The position numbers and the translations under genes are program-made. Positions 9,509 to 21,071 of a DNA stretch of 64,000 bases are shown in pieces (position 1 is the stretch's first letter; each line of letters begins with the position of its first letter). Location: contig CM062297.1 of NCBI GenBank assembly GCA_031216915.1, forward strand, positions 537,500,971 to 537,564,970, written 5' to 3'. The notes under the pieces were generated by a model. That model worked only from the letters and a program-made list of their open reading frames with translations. It was not told the origin of the DNA and made no database searches. The DNA is from Pictodentalium vernedei. Taxonomy: Eukaryota > Mollusca > Scaphopoda > Dentaliida > Dentaliidae.

Positions 9509-10493
9509 TGTTACGGTGTGGAAATATTATTGATATTGGTAACAGAAAGAAATCTGAGAATCAGCAACAAAAACTATGAATTTAACTATTCTGAAATTTA
9601 ATTTAAAAAAAAATTAATATAAAAAAAATGATACAAAGATCTTTTACACTGATTGGTTTACAGAAAATAAAAACAGTGGTACTTATCAATTATTGAATTA
9701 GTCCAAAGTACAGTTTGACAGAATCCAGTAATCCAGTGGTGAGGAATCTTGTGAAGAAAGTTACCAGCTGGTACATGTAGTATTAAATCCAAGAATGTCT
9801 CTCAGAAACAGTATCCCGTAGATTTGTAATAAAATTTTCACTTTGAAATTTCGGCAGTCTCCAATAAAATATAATAAATGCTCCGCAAAATTCAAATGGA
9901 GTAAAAATCCACGAAGTATTGGTGTCACAGGTAATTTCCAAGTAATCCAGTAGAATCCTGGCTTTTCACAAAATAATATTATTCTGTTTCACAGAAAGTT
10001 TAAATTCTCTTTTCCAAGACGAATAGATTCTCTTCAAAATTCTCTTTTGGAATCAATCTTCCAAGATCACAAAGAAGCACTGCTTCTACAATAAATGCAC
10101 TGTTCTGAAACAATAATAATCTCCAATGGAAACAACTGAAGTGAGTCTTTCTGAAATGGCTTTCAAAAATTGAGTTTTTGAATTCTGTTGACAAACCTTT
10201 ATATAGTAACCAGATAGAATGTCCTAGAAGATGAAGTGTCTACAATGTACTATCAGTTTCTATCAGTTTCCAGGTGATTCTGTCACAATCCAAGTAAACA
10301 AGGTCCCTGACCTACTTAAACAATCAACAGCTATATGTACAATAATTGTAGATCAGTGTAACAAAGATGTAAACAAGGTCACTGAGTGCAAATGAGACAG
10401 TCAGAAAATGCAGCAATAATAAAAAAAATATCTTTCTCATATAATTATCTACAAAGGATATATCAATCTCAATATAATATGGGGGCTATAACA
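9509..10493 (-). repeat. 3' LTR of the Gmr1-like element
   Basis: 985 bp, begins TGTTACGG and ends CTATAACA, near-identical to 16856-17846. Preceded at 9504-9508 by TTGAC. Confidence 0.95.
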
Positions 10494-10512
10494 CACCCCC
10501 ACCTTAAAAGAA
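10494..10512 (-). other. Polypurine tract next to the 3' LTR
   Basis: On the minus strand 'cttttaaggtgggggtg' immediately precedes the 3' LTR start, as expected for the plus-strand primer of an LTR retrotransposon. Confidence 0.7.
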
Positions 10513-10666
10513 AAAGTTTGAAGGTACTGAAAACTTTTTATATAATTTTAGCAGTCTCTGACTGGTTTACAATACACACACACTATAATCTTCACAATTT
10601 TTTTTTTTTTTTAAATAAACATATATATACTTGAAGTGAATAGAGACCGATCATGTCATTTTAAAT

Positions 10667-11605
10667 TAGGATATTCTGGAAAGAGCATCAGCTACAACAT
10701 TATCTCTGCCCGAAATATGCCTAATCTCTAAATTATGTTCTTGAAGGACTAAACTCTACTGCAATAATCTTTGATTCTTGTTTTTCATTTTATTGATAAA
10801 AGTTAAGGGGTTATGATCAGTGTAAACTGTAATTGGGCATTGGGTGGTTCCTAGATACACATCAAAATGGGTTAATGCCAAAATTAGAGCCAAAGTTTCT
10901 TTTTCTACTGTAGAGTAATTCTTTTGATGTTTGAGAAATTTTCTGGAGAAATAACATACAGGGTGATCAATACCTTGTGAATCTTCCTGGGCAATATCCC
11001 CAACTGCTCCATTGTCACTTGCATCTATAAATAATTTGAAGGGCTTTTCATAATTGGTATTGGCCAGGACAGGGGAATTATTTAATAAAGTTTTTATTCT
11101 ATTAAAGGATTTCTGGCATTCCTCAGTCCAAACAAACTTAACCCTTTTGCTCAATAAACTGGTCAAAGGGGAGACAACATCTGAGAAATTTAAACAAAAT
11201 TTTCTATAACATCCAGCCATGCCTAAGAATCTCATGAGCTCTTTTTTAGAGTTTGGTACTGGAAAATTTACAATGGCATCAACTTTTGCTGCAATCGGCC
11301 TCACCTGCCCCTGACCCACAACATGACCTAAATAATTTACAGTTGCTTTGCCAAATTCTGATTTTACCAAGTTAATAGTTAGGTTGGCTTGGGTCACTTT
11401 GTCAAAAAATTCTTGAATATGCTTTAGATGATCAGCCCAATTTGTATCTGTGTGTATAATAACATCATCAATATAAGCTTCACTGTGATCTAGGTCTGCA
11501 ATTAAGTGGTTAACCATGCGCTGGAATGTTGCCGGAGAGTTTTTCATGCCAAAAGGGGTAACTTTATATTGATACAATCCAAATGGTGTAACAAAAGCAG
11601 ATATT
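10667..11605 (-). pseudogene. RT palm/thumb and RNase H of the Gmr1-like element
   Basis: Second half of the reverse transcriptase followed by RNase H. Visible motifs are 'TPFGMKNSPATFQRMV', the catalytic 'YIDDVI' (about 11470), 'GHVVGQGQVRPIAAKV' of the thumb, RNase H 'FKLFIDASDNGAVGDIAQ' and 'TVYTDHNPLTFINKM', and the closing 'HISGRDNVVADALSRI' near 10670-10720. A frameshift near 11600 separates it from the RT N-terminal half. An in-frame TAG at 10756-10758 sits where Trp is usual. The 3' LTR follows with no integrase after it, which confirms the unusual order. Confidence 0.9.
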
Positions 11606-12202
11606 TCTTTTTGCTTTTTCTGTTAAAGGGACTTGCCAATAACCCTTTAACAAGTCAAATTTTGTCACAAATTTAGCATGGCCAAGTTTGTCAATGCAGT
11701 CATCAATTCTTGGAATTGGATAATTGTCTGTTTTGGTGAGGCTGTTCACCTTTCGGTAATCTGTACAAAATTGGTAACTCTCATCAGGTTTTGGGACGAG
11801 AATACAGGGCGAACTCCAATTGCTATGGCTAGGTTCTATGATATCATTGTCCAGCATATACTGTATTTCCTTTCGCATTATCTCAGCTTTGAAAGGGTGC
11901 AATCTATATGGATGCTGTTTGATGGGATTTGCCTCTCCTACATCAACATCATGAAAAATAACAGATGTCCTACTAGGCACATCGGGAAATAAGTGTTGAT
12001 ATTTGAAAATTAAATCAACTAAATCCTTTCTTTGGTCAGGCAGATAATAATCAGTTTTATTTTGTAGATCTCTCAGGACATCTGAGTTCTGTAACTTCAG
12101 AGGTACATTTTTGCCGCCTTCATGAATATCCTCTACAGGATTTTCCAGCTCATCCATGTGGGTGACTGTTGAGACTGGTAAGAGAGTTTGGTTCTCTCTC
12201 AT
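11564..12202 (-). pseudogene. RT N-terminal half of the Gmr1-like element
   Basis: Contains the linker after integrase, then 'DNDIIEPSHSNWSSPCILVP' (RT fingers), 'FCTDYRKVNSLTKTDNYPIP' and 'FDLLKGYWQVPL', all standard gypsy RT blocks. The frame differs by one base both from integrase upstream (junction about 12150-12200) and from the palm half downstream (about 11600). A single original pol ORF with two frameshifts is the simplest reading. Confidence 0.88.
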
Positions 12203-13331
12203 AATATGTTTTCAACATATTTATATGGCACAGCTGAGTATTTTTGAGTCTAGCGGGAGTCTCAACAACATAATCAGTATCACTGATCTTGTGCTTAACA
12301 ATATAAGGGCCTGAATATCTTGCTTGTAAAGCATTGCCCTTTAAAGGGAATAATACTAACACCTTGTCCCCAGGTTTAAAGGTGCGAAATTTTGCCTTTT
12401 TATCATACGAGGTCTTCATATGACTCTGGGCTTTCTGTAAATGTTTATTTGCCATTTCTCTGGCCTGGTGCAGTTTTTCCTTATAAGTGGACACATAGTC
12501 CAGAAGTGAAATTTCAGGTGGCTCTTCCCCGAGCCATTTCTCCTTCAAAGCAGTGAGTGGCCCCCTCACTGAGTGTCCAAACACTAATTCAAAAGGGCTG
12601 AATCCCAGAGATTCCTGTACAGTCTCACGGGCTGCAAATAAAAGGAGATGTACTCCTTCATCCCAGTCCTTCTCATTATCCTCCCCATAGGCCTTTATCA
12701 TGGTCTTCAGTGTTTGATGAAAGCGTTCTAGAGCTCCTTGACTTTCGGGATGATAGGCACTTGATGTGTACTGCTTAATTTTGAGCTCATACATCACCTG
12801 CTGAAAAATGTTTGACATAAAATTTGAGCCTTGGTCCGAATGCACTGACCTGGGTAGACCGAAAGTCGTGAAAAATTTTATCAAGGCCTTAACTATAGTC
12901 TTAGTTTTAATATTTCTTAGAGGAATAGCCTCAGGAAATCATGTAGAAGCACACATGATGGTAAGAAGATATTCATTTCCAGATCTTGTTCTAGGCAATG
13001 GGCCAACATAATCAATAAAAATTCTACTAAATGGCTCCTCAAAAGCGGGGATTGGTTGAAGGGGAGCAGGAGGAATCTTCTGGTTGGGTTTTCCTACAAT
13101 TTGACAGGTGTGGCAGGTTTTACAAAATTCGACAACATCCTGTCGAAGCTTGGGCCAGTAAAAACACTGTTGAATACGAGAGAAGGTTTTCCAAACTCCC
13201 AAATGTCCAGCCATTGGATTTTCATGAGCCAGGCTTATTATTTCATTCCGGTATTTAGTGGGGACAACTATTTGATAAATAACCTCCCAATCACTATTGG
13301 AGGGTACTTCTGGTGGTCGCCATTTCCTCAT
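12150..13331 (-). pseudogene. Integrase of the Gmr1-like element, in-frame stop
   Basis: Inserts the cDNA into the genome. In order: HHCC zinc-binding domain ('HENPMAGHLGVWKT', 'FCKTCHTCQI', about 13100-13250), the DDE core with the first Asp in 'RIFIDYVGPLPRT' (about 13010), the second in 'SVHSDQGSNF' (about 12840) and the Glu in 'HPESQGALERFHQ' (about 12730), then a GPY/F-type C-terminus ('FKPGDKVLVLFPLKG', 'YSGPYIVKHKI'). A TGA at 12939-12941 interrupts the frame; both sides are in register. It lies upstream of RT, the reverse of ordinary gypsy elements. Confidence 0.92.
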
Positions 13332-13346
13332 GAGTACATCAGATTT

Positions 13347-14060
13347 TTAAAAATAACAGACAGGGGAGTTTTGTGCTTCTGCCTCTGTGAGAGCCCTTTC
13401 ACATGGCCCGGCAAGGTCAGGATCACTTTCCTGTTCCTGAATTAAAGATGTCCGGGAAATGACATTCAAGGAGGTCCCCCTATCACTCTCAGGTGTAGTG
13501 GCCTCTTTACAATTTCTGGAGGAGTCATCACTTTGACTCAAAAATGTCTGAGACAGATCAATGTCTTCAGAATCCGTAATTCTGTGACTGTTCTTATCCT
13601 CAACTTTGCTGTTCAAATCATTACAATTGAGGTTGTTATCAACCTCAGCTTTCTTTGCCATGTACCGAGTCACAGCACATGCTGGAAAGGCAAAAGGAAA
13701 ACATTCCTTCAAATTAATAATACTTTCATCTGTGCTCGGCTTATCCACCACTTGAGGTTCTACAGTGACTTTGTCACCAGCTAAGTCATTTCCCAATAAT
13801 AAAGAAATACCTTTTACAGGTAGAGTAGGTCTGATTCCTACTGTCACAGTCCCATTTAATAAGCTACTTCTTAAATTTATTTTATGAAGTGGGACATTTA
13901 AAGAGTTTGACTCAATACCTGATATTAGAACTTGTGCCCCTGTAGCACTTTCTTCAGAAAATGGCAAAATGCCTTCTAACATTAATGACTCAGTAGCCCC
14001 TGTGTCTCTCAGTATTTTTATTGGTAAGGAACAGTGCTTATCCCCCTCAAGGGAAACAAA
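13347..14060 (-). pseudogene. Aspartic protease region of the Gmr1-like element
   Basis: The active site 'LRDTGATESLM' lies at about 13985-14020, and 'SLLLGNDLAGDKV' (the second conserved Leu-Gly block) near 13780. It is followed by a ~120-aa acidic, Ser-rich linker without recognised motifs. The reading frame is in register with integrase but is closed by a TAA at 13347-13349, a few codons before the integrase start. Confidence 0.85.
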
Positions 14061-14176
14061 GCCTTCAGAAATAAATGGCTTATAATTTTCTAAAGCATCT
14101 TGCTTTATTACATAATTTTCAGGGCATGGAGCACATGCTAGTGCATTCTGTGAGGTAGAGGACTCATTTTTCCTTT

Positions 14177-14379
14177 TTAACAGCCAGCAATCAGATAGTA
14201 AATGCCCTGGTTTCTTACAATAATTACAAGTTTTAGTTGAACTGTTGGGTCGTAATGGTGTAGGGCTGGCATTAGATGACTTATTCTCATTAGGCTTCCG
14301 ATTAAATTTAGGTGGTGAAAAGTTTGGAGGATTGGAAGGATGATTAGAAGGATGAGTTTTATCTGAAGTAGGTCTAGGT
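14177..14379 (-). pseudogene. Gag C-terminus with CCHC zinc knuckle (Gmr1-like element)
   Basis: After the hAT-like insertion the gag frame resumes with a Pro/Asn/Ser-rich linker. It then encodes one knuckle, 'CNYCKKPGHLLSDC' (C-x2-C-x4-H-x4-C), at about 14190-14235, the nucleocapsid RNA-binding motif. Confidence 0.85.
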
Positions 14380-15568
14380 CAGACATGTTAACCTCCAGAA
14401 TAATTTTTCAGGGAACCTGAGGGTGATTTTCAGGGAAATGGGATGGATTTCAGGGAAAAGTTTGTGCGGGGGCAAAATAAAAGAAAAAAAAACTTGTGAA
14501 TTTTCAGCTCACGGACCACTATTAACACCAGGTTATATCCAGAACTAGTTGTCAACTATGCTGATGCATTTATGCTATGATAAAAAATCATAAAATAACT
14601 GTTGATTTGACCCCCCCCCCTCCCCTGGGGGCTCCTCTTCTTCCTGAGCCCCCCCCCCCCCCCACCACCACCACCACCCACCCACACTGTCCCACAGAGC
14701 ACATCCACCTGTGGTTTGCTCTTATCAAAGTCTACTTAGCTAATAATTTCCCAAATCTGAAAATGTTAACAGGAAAAGATGTCCTGATATTCAGTTACTT
14801 CAAGAACATTAGTACTCAAAAAGCATCTTTAGCAAACTTCATGCTTGTGGGACGCTTGTGCCCTACACAAAACTTTTCTTTTCATCATTGAAGCATTTTT
14901 GTTTAATTCCATTCGAAATTTTCTGGTCACAGATGGCCAACAGTTAACAGTTCTGTAGTCAGCACAACAGAATAAATGTGGTGTTAGAAAAAAAGTCCAT
15001 TGTGTTTAAATATGCTGTCATAATTTTTCGGCATCCTAAGCAACTTTAACCTACTTTTAAGTTGTGCTAAATAGTTGTTGTTTACGTTTTGATTTTGGAA
15101 AAGGGATGAGAATTAAAGCTATTCTATGAAGGAATAAATAAATATATATTATTTAATTCCTTTTCATATATTTTAATTTCCAAAAACTGCATTTAAATGA
15201 AGGTGGAGTTTTCAATTTTTTGAAAGTAAGTCACCTATTTTCACTTCGACACTCGCAGATTTATCACGAATCTCCGAAGAAAAACCCCAGAAATAAACAT
15301 GAACACAGTTGAAATAAAGATCATAAAATAGCTTTTTCTTAAAAAAATTTAACTTAAATCCATATTTTACTGCTTGGTGAGTTTTTACTAGAATTTGAAA
15401 TGCATGTTATTTGACTCCGAACGTTTTTCATAAGTTACAATGGGAACAAAATATTTGACTGTTGTTTTCCGGGATTTTTGGTCCAAAACTTATTCCCGTC
15501 CGGGAGGCCGGGAACTACACTGAAATTCCGGGATTTTCCCGGGCATTCCGGGAGAGTTAACATGTCTG
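14380..15568. mobile_element. hAT-like non-autonomous element, 1189 bp, inside gag
   Basis: Perfect 13-bp terminal inverted repeats (CAGACATGTTAAC at 14380-14392, GTTAACATGTCTG at 15556-15568) and an 8-bp target duplication GTCTAGGT (14372-14379, 15569-15576), the hAT superfamily signature. The subterminal regions carry 'ttcaggga' motifs at the left and 'ttccggga' motifs at the right. No transposase ORF is seen; an open stretch at 14577-14891 gives a Pro/Thr-rich run from C tracts and nothing recognisable. The same family supplies the termini at 20615 and 44327. Confidence 0.93.
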
Positions 15569-16702
15569 GTCTAGGTCCACTTTGGAAAGAATTCTTGTGA
15601 AGCCAAAAATTTGTAGAGTTATGACTCATTTTATGAGTTAAGGCATAGTCATCTGCTAGTACTGCTGCTCTATTTAATGTGTCAACTTTTCGTTCATCCA
15701 GGTGGGCCTTTATATCTGAATGTATCTTTCCTTTAAACTCTTCAATCAGCATCATTTCTTTTAATTTCGAGAAATCTTTCCCAATTTCTTTGGAATGGCA
15801 CCACCTGTCAAATAAATTTTGCTTTTCTCTGGCAAATTCCACATGAGTTTGATTTTCATTTTTATAATAATTTCTGAACTTCTGCTACAGGCCTCTGGAA
15901 CAAGTTCATATGCCTTGAGTATAGCCTCTTTAACAGTATCATAATTATTACTTTGCTCAGAAGATAGAGCGGAATAGATTTCTTGGGCCTTCCCTTTTAA
16001 AACACTTTGCAATAGCAAAGTCCAGACATCCCTTGGCCATTCTAAACTTGTTGCCACTTTTTCAAAATGTAAAAAATATTTATCAACTTCTTTTTCTTGA
16101 AAGGGGGGAACTAGCCTACCATGTTTAGTTGCATCAAATCTACTTGGGGAAATTACATTTGAGCCTTTATGCTGTGATTCTAATTCTTTTATGTTTTTTT
16201 CCTTTTGAATTTCTAATTCTTTTAAGTGCATTTCTTTTTGAGTTTCTATTTCCCTTAATTTTAATTCCCTATCCTCCTTTTCTTTTTGAGCCTGAATTTG
16301 TTCCATTTCCTTTTGAGCCTGAATTTGTTCCCTTTCTTTTTGAGCTTCTAATTCTTTTAATTTTAATTCCCTGTCCTCTTTTTCTTTTTGAGCCTGAATT
16401 TCAATTTCCCTCATTTTTTGTTGCATTTCTAACTTTTTTAATTCCAATTCTAACTTTTTGAGTTCAAGGGCATCAGTGGGTTGTGGTTCAGAGGGGAGAG
16501 TTTCAGACTGAGGCAAAAGGCCTTCCTCCATATAATGATTAACAATGAGCTGTTTAAGTTTATGTTTGTTCAGACCAGGGGTGGCAGGTAATTTTAGATA
16601 CTGAGCAAGTTGAAATAAATCCTCCTTCTTAAGAGAATCTAAAAGAGCCAAACTAGGAGAGCTTTCAAATTCAGAAATAAATTCTGTCACAATAAAAACC
16701 AT
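15569..16702 (-). pseudogene. Gag with coiled coil and SCAN-like capsid (Gmr1-like element)
   Basis: The frame opens at ATG 16702. Residues ~1-75 form an acidic start with 'LFQLAQYLKLP'. Residues ~80-175 form a long charged coiled coil built from repeats such as 'QAQKEKEDRELKLKELE'. The capsid-type region follows ('FLHFEKVATSLEWPRDVWTL'). A frameshift near 15885 moves to a frame with 'LFDRWCHSKEIGKDFSKLKE' and a helical stretch after it. That stretch resembles the SCAN domain of vertebrate zinc-finger proteins, which is thought to derive from Gmr1-like gag. The ORF is then interrupted by the hAT-like element. Confidence 0.85.
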
Positions 16703-16830
16703 GATTAAAAGGTTTGCTGGTTCTCAGAATACAAATAATAATACTGAAATTTTCTAAGAAAATTTAAATGTTTTGAAAGTGAGCCAAAATAATAATTGCA
16801 ATTTGCAATTTTCTCGTTATCTAATATTCA

Positions 16831-16850
16831 ATCCCGGCAACGAGCCCCCA
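16831..16850 (-). other. Primer-binding site, tRNA-Pro-like
   Basis: On the minus strand TGGGGGCTCG followed by TTGCCGGGAT, five nt inside the 5' LTR. The first ten bases equal the start of the known tRNA-Pro PBS of murine leukemia virus, and CCGGGAT recurs after a small difference. Confidence 0.75.
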
Positions 16851-16855
16851 ATTTC

Positions 16856-17846
16856 TGTTACGGTGTGGAAATATTATTGATATTGGTAACAGAAAGAAAC
16901 CTGAGAATCCGCAACAAAAACTATGAATTTAACTATTCTGAAATTTAATTAAAAAAAAAATTAATATAAAAAAAAATGATACAAAGATCTTTTACACTGA
17001 TTGGTTTACAGAAAATAAAAACAGTGGTACTTATCAATTATTGAATTAGTCCAAAGTACAGTTTGACAGAATCCAGTAATCCAGTGGTGAGGAATCTTGT
17101 GAAGAAAGTTACCAGCTGGTACATGTAGTATTAAATCCAAGAATGTCTCTCAGAAACAGTATCCCGTAGATTTGTAATAAAATTTTCACTTTGAAATTTC
17201 AGCAGTCTCCAATAAAATATAATAAATGCTCCGCAAAATTCAAATGGAGTACAAATCCACGAAGTATTGGTGTCACAGGTAATTTCCAAATAATCCAGTA
17301 GAATCCTGGCTTTTCACAAAATAATATTATTCTGTTTCACAGAAAGTTTTAATTCTCTTTTCCAAGACGAATAGATTCTCTTCAAAATTCTCTTTTGGAA
17401 TCAATCTTCCAAGATCACAAAGAAGCACTGCTTCTATAATAAATGCACTGTTCTGAAACAATAATAATCTCCAATGGAAACAACTGAAGTGAGTCTTTCT
17501 GAAATGGCTTTCAAAAATTGAGTTTTTGAATTCTGTTGACAAACCTTTATATAGTAACCAGATAGAATGTCCTAGAAGATGAAGTGTCTACAATGTACTA
17601 TCAGTTTCTATCAGTTTCCAGGTGATTCTGTCACAATCCAAGTAAACAAGGTCCCTGACCTACTTAAACAATCAACAGCTATATGTACAATAATTGTAGA
17701 TCAGTGTAACAAAGATGTAAACAAGGTCACTGAGTGCAAATGAGACAGACCAGTCAGAAAATGCAGCAATAATAAAAAAAATATCTTTCTCATATAATTA
17801 TCTACTAAGGATATATCAATCTCAATATAATATGGGGGCTATAACA
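16856..17846 (-). repeat. 5' LTR of the Gmr1-like element
   Basis: 991 bp, same ends as the 3' LTR and followed by the TTGAC duplicate at 17847-17851. Differences from the 3' LTR include 'gacagaccagtcag' versus 'gacagtcag'. Confidence 0.95.
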
Positions 17847-17851
17847 TTGAC

Positions 17852-17880
17852 GGACGGTCGGACGGACGGACGGACGGATG
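17852..17880. repeat. GGAC microsatellite tail of tandem-repeat element 3
   Basis: Five or more GGAC/GGTC units. This is the continuation of 'cggacggattgac' left of the LTR element, so the retrotransposon landed in the microsatellite tail. Confidence 0.8.
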
Positions 17881-19104
17881 GAGTCGAGCGGTTACTAGAC
17901 CTGCTCTGCCGCTGGCGACACAGGTAAAAAACAAAGGATTCCTCCGAGGCAAATAAGGTCAACAAACTTAATGCTGGTGGATTCTGATAGGTGTGTCCTG
18001 ACCAGAGATATTACAGAATTTATCAACTGCAATCGGTGAGATCGCCACCATTTCCCGAAGATTGTAGAGTTCACGTAAACATTAGAGAAATGCATCAAGG
18101 GAGGTAAACCATTGAAAAAAAACACTGAATAATACATTCCAGACCTCGAAATAAGAGGCGAACGCCCGTACCGTTCGCCTATTGGTTATGCAGATTTGTT
18201 TTCAGGTGAACGCTTGATTGGTTAACCAAAAATCGTGCCGATGGCCGACAAAGTTAGTTGTTACGGGATGAGAAAACTTTTCAACGTTTTTCCTTCCACT
18301 GATTTAAAAGAAGCACTGCAGTGAACAAAACGAGAACAAAATGCTCATGTGGTTATCATACAGCATGTTTCAATCATTACTGTACTTGTGGGGGTATAAA
18401 TCTATAGTATTGGCGGTACTGAAAATCTGCAGTACCAACTCGTGGTACCTCTGGCTCTCGAAACAATTGATTCATTTTGATTCTGAGAAAGACGATTGTC
18501 TGTTACAGCTAAAGGGAGCTAACTGCTTTGTTAATACATTTACCGCACATGAGGTATTAACTCTCGCACTGTGTGAAGCTGAAAATAAGTCTTCGATACA
18601 ATAGGAGACATACTGAAAATCAAATGAGCTGTTGTTAATTATTTGCATTCCGCCCCTTTTTACCCTACCAATCTGTGAAAAAAATTTTCGAACACATTAT
18701 GGAAACGTTATTTATTTGCGTACTTATTCCATTTGAATAAACAGCCAGCATGGTTGTGAACATGGGTTTTTCCAAATGAATTTGAACATTGTGGCACAAA
18801 TAAAGTTTTAGTTTGGAACTTTGGATTACATTCTCCAGATTCCGAAATGTAGGGGAAGGTAGATACGATTTACAATTGTTTCTTTTCCGATGTTAATCAG
18901 AGACTGCCAATGCAACTCCCATGCCCTAAAGTTCAATGTATTCGTAATACAGACGTCCATCAACGGTATTTGACCCCATCCCCACACAATTGCCCAATTC
19001 CCACTCCCAGTTTGAGACAAATGTGTTTGGGTTTCTGAAATAATAAGCCACACAGCAAAAAAATAGTGACATCGACGCCGTAGCTGCGACGGGCGGTGCA
19101 ATTT
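17881..19104. other. Unassigned sequence
   Basis: No recognisable gene. An 87-codon open frame at 18341-18604 (plus) has no known motif, and I do not call it. A hairpin (AGGCGAACG ... CGTTCGCCT) lies at 18156-18180. Confidence 0.5.
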
Positions 19105-19516
19105 CACCAAATTCTAAGTTCATCAAGGGCCATAACTCCCAGAAAAATATTTGGAACAACACATGCATTGAACAGTGGCTAGACATCAATAAGATACACT
19201 TACATGCCAAATATAAAGTCATTCCATCAAGTATTTCAAAAGTTATTGAGTGCTGAAACTCGTTGGTCACAGACAGACTGACCGACATTCTAAGTTCATC
19301 AAGGGCCATAACTCCAAGAAAAATATTTGGAACAACACATGCATTGAACAGTGGCTAGACATCAATAAAATACACTTACATGCCAAATATACAGTCATTC
19401 CATCAAGTATTTCAAAAGTTATTGAGTTTTGAAACTCGTTGGTCACAGACAAACTCGTTGGTCACAGACAGACCGACCGACATTGCCACTTATAGAGCTG
19501 CTAGTCGCAGCTAATA
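19105..19516. repeat. Tandem-repeat element (two ~175-bp units) with terminal hairpin
   Basis: 'ttctaagttcatcaagggccataactcc' occurs at about 19109 and 19288, and the following 140 bp are nearly identical. A 'gaccgaccgac' stretch and a hairpin AGCTGC...GCAGCT (19496-19512) with AATAAA close it. Same architecture as the other pearl/HINE-like elements. Confidence 0.82.
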
Positions 19517-20334
19517 AACATAAACAATTAAAATTCTTTCATTTTTATTAGATACAAAAATCATATAAAGCAAAGAACAACAAATGTTAATGCGTGCATA
19601 CGTGAATGTGCGTGTGTATGTGGGGGGGGGGGGGGGGAGGGGGGTGTATGTACCTGTTTTGTACTGCGTCTGCCTTGGGTCCCTTCCCTTGTGTCTGAAC
19701 GTCAAACTAATTTGGGAGGAACTGTAGTTGGGTATGTCAGAAGCTTTGTCAGTATTAATACTTTTAATGCAATGGTTAACCAATAGGTTTATGAAAAAAA
19801 TCTAGGTAACCAATCAACAGGTTAACCATTGTTAAATGAGGCAACCTGCTGGAAGGTTTATCAAAATCTTGTTATTTCGAGGCCTGAATTCTGACAAACG
19901 TGTAAACCATGCGTCATACAACTTTACAACACACATTAACATTAAAATTATTATTCACTTAAGACACAAAGTATGTGTGCTCAGTATATTCCTGGTTGAT
20001 ACAGCCAAGAATATTGTATCCTAACACAAAACTGTATTAACACTATTTACCGGAATAAAACACAATATTCACGAGAACAATATTGTGTGATTGTATCATT
20101 AATAACAATTTTTTCCCCACACCCCAACCAAAATGCAAATATTATTTTGGCTACTATTGCCCTGCACTAGATATGCATACTCTGAGAACTTATGTTGTAT
20201 TAAACTTTCGTGATTGATGATTTATCAACAAAATTCTGTAGTATAACAGGCACCAGCAGATTTTCTTCAGTGTCCTACTTCTACCAATGGAATCGGAATC
20301 GGCATGATCAGCAGAGAAATAACCGGTAATCGAT
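19517..20334. other. Unassigned sequence with a G tract and a small hairpin
   Basis: Contains a G17 tract (19621-19637) and a palindromic 'cacaatatt...aatattgtg' (about 20069-20096). No coding signal seen. Confidence 0.5.
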
Positions 20335-20440
20335 TGATAGCAAGTTCTGATAATTGTGGACAATCAGGGTTAAGTGCCTTGCCCTAGGACTCAATGCGGG
20401 AGTCCGAATTAACTGATTCAAAAGGGAGGCTTAATATGCT
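20335..20440 (-). repeat. SINE fragment
   Basis: 'caatcagggttaagtgccttgcccta' and the following words match the minus-strand body of the SINEs at 59778-60142 and 60636-61002. Truncated on both sides. Confidence 0.65.
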
Positions 20441-20805
20441 AATCAGTGAAATTGGGAAGAAAGAACAAAACAGCAGATGGCTAAAGAATTATTATTATTG
20501 CTAGGATAAAACCTGAGCAGGCACAGGAATAACAGGCAAATATATCAGGGGAATAAAACAGTTTCTTTTCCAATTTTTTTTATTGAAAATGAAAAAAAAA
20601 CCTTTTTATCAAAACAGACATGTTAACCTCAAAAAAAACTTTCAGGGAAGTTGAAGTTTATCTTCAGGGAAATGGCATAGATTTCAGGAAGAATTTTACA
20701 TGGTGGATATGCAACCAGTAGATTACCACAAAATCACCCTCAATGAGAAAACTTCCCCCTGCATGAAAATCAACAATGTATTAATGCTGCTCACATGTCT
20801 TACCA

Positions 20806-21071
20806 AATTATTTATTTATTGAGCACTTCATCCTGATTGCCAACATGGGGGCATGATGGCACCATGTAGTAAGATGTACTGCAAGTCGATGGTACACTTG
20901 TCTTCAACCAATTCTAACTCCGTTTGTGTGGAGTTAGCTTGTTGGGGAGTCTGACAGTTTATTGCAGTTGTTCTCTTTGGGTCCTCCGTCTTCGTCCATC
21001 AGTAAAACTGTCTGACAAGAGGTGACCCTGACTTTCAAAAGTGACATTAAACCCCATTAAATAAATAAATG
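20806..21071 (+). mobile_element. SINE, 5'-truncated
   Basis: 'gattgccaacatgggggca', 'gtcgatggtacacttgtcttcaacc' and the ending 'gacattaaaccccattaaataaataaat' are the body and (AAAT)n tail shared with the two full SINEs near 60 kb, here on the plus strand without a head. Confidence 0.75.

Larger units (their letters stand above)
9509..17846 (-). mobile_element. Ty3/gypsy-type LTR retrotransposon with Gmr1-type domain order
   Basis: Complete 8.3-kb element: LTRs 9509-10493 and 16856-17846 (TGTTA...TAACA ends), 5-bp target duplication TTGAC (9504-9508 and 17847-17851), a tRNA-Pro-like PBS and a polypurine tract. On the minus strand the coding order is gag, zinc knuckle, protease, integrase, reverse transcriptase, RNase H. 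Integrase upstream of RT with gypsy-like RT and integrase sequences is the arrangement described for Gmr1-like elements. By eye the LTRs differ at about 8-9 positions plus small indels (~1%). Coding damage includes two or more frameshifts, three in-frame stops and a hAT-like insertion in gag. Confidence 0.93.

Noticed and set aside
14577-14891. A protein gene inside the hAT-like element
   Set aside because: The Pro/Thr-rich start comes from C and CCA tracts, and the rest shows no transposase motif.
18341-18604. An 87-codon ORF as a possible small gene
   Set aside because: No recognisable domain and no support beyond an open frame in repeat-rich DNA.
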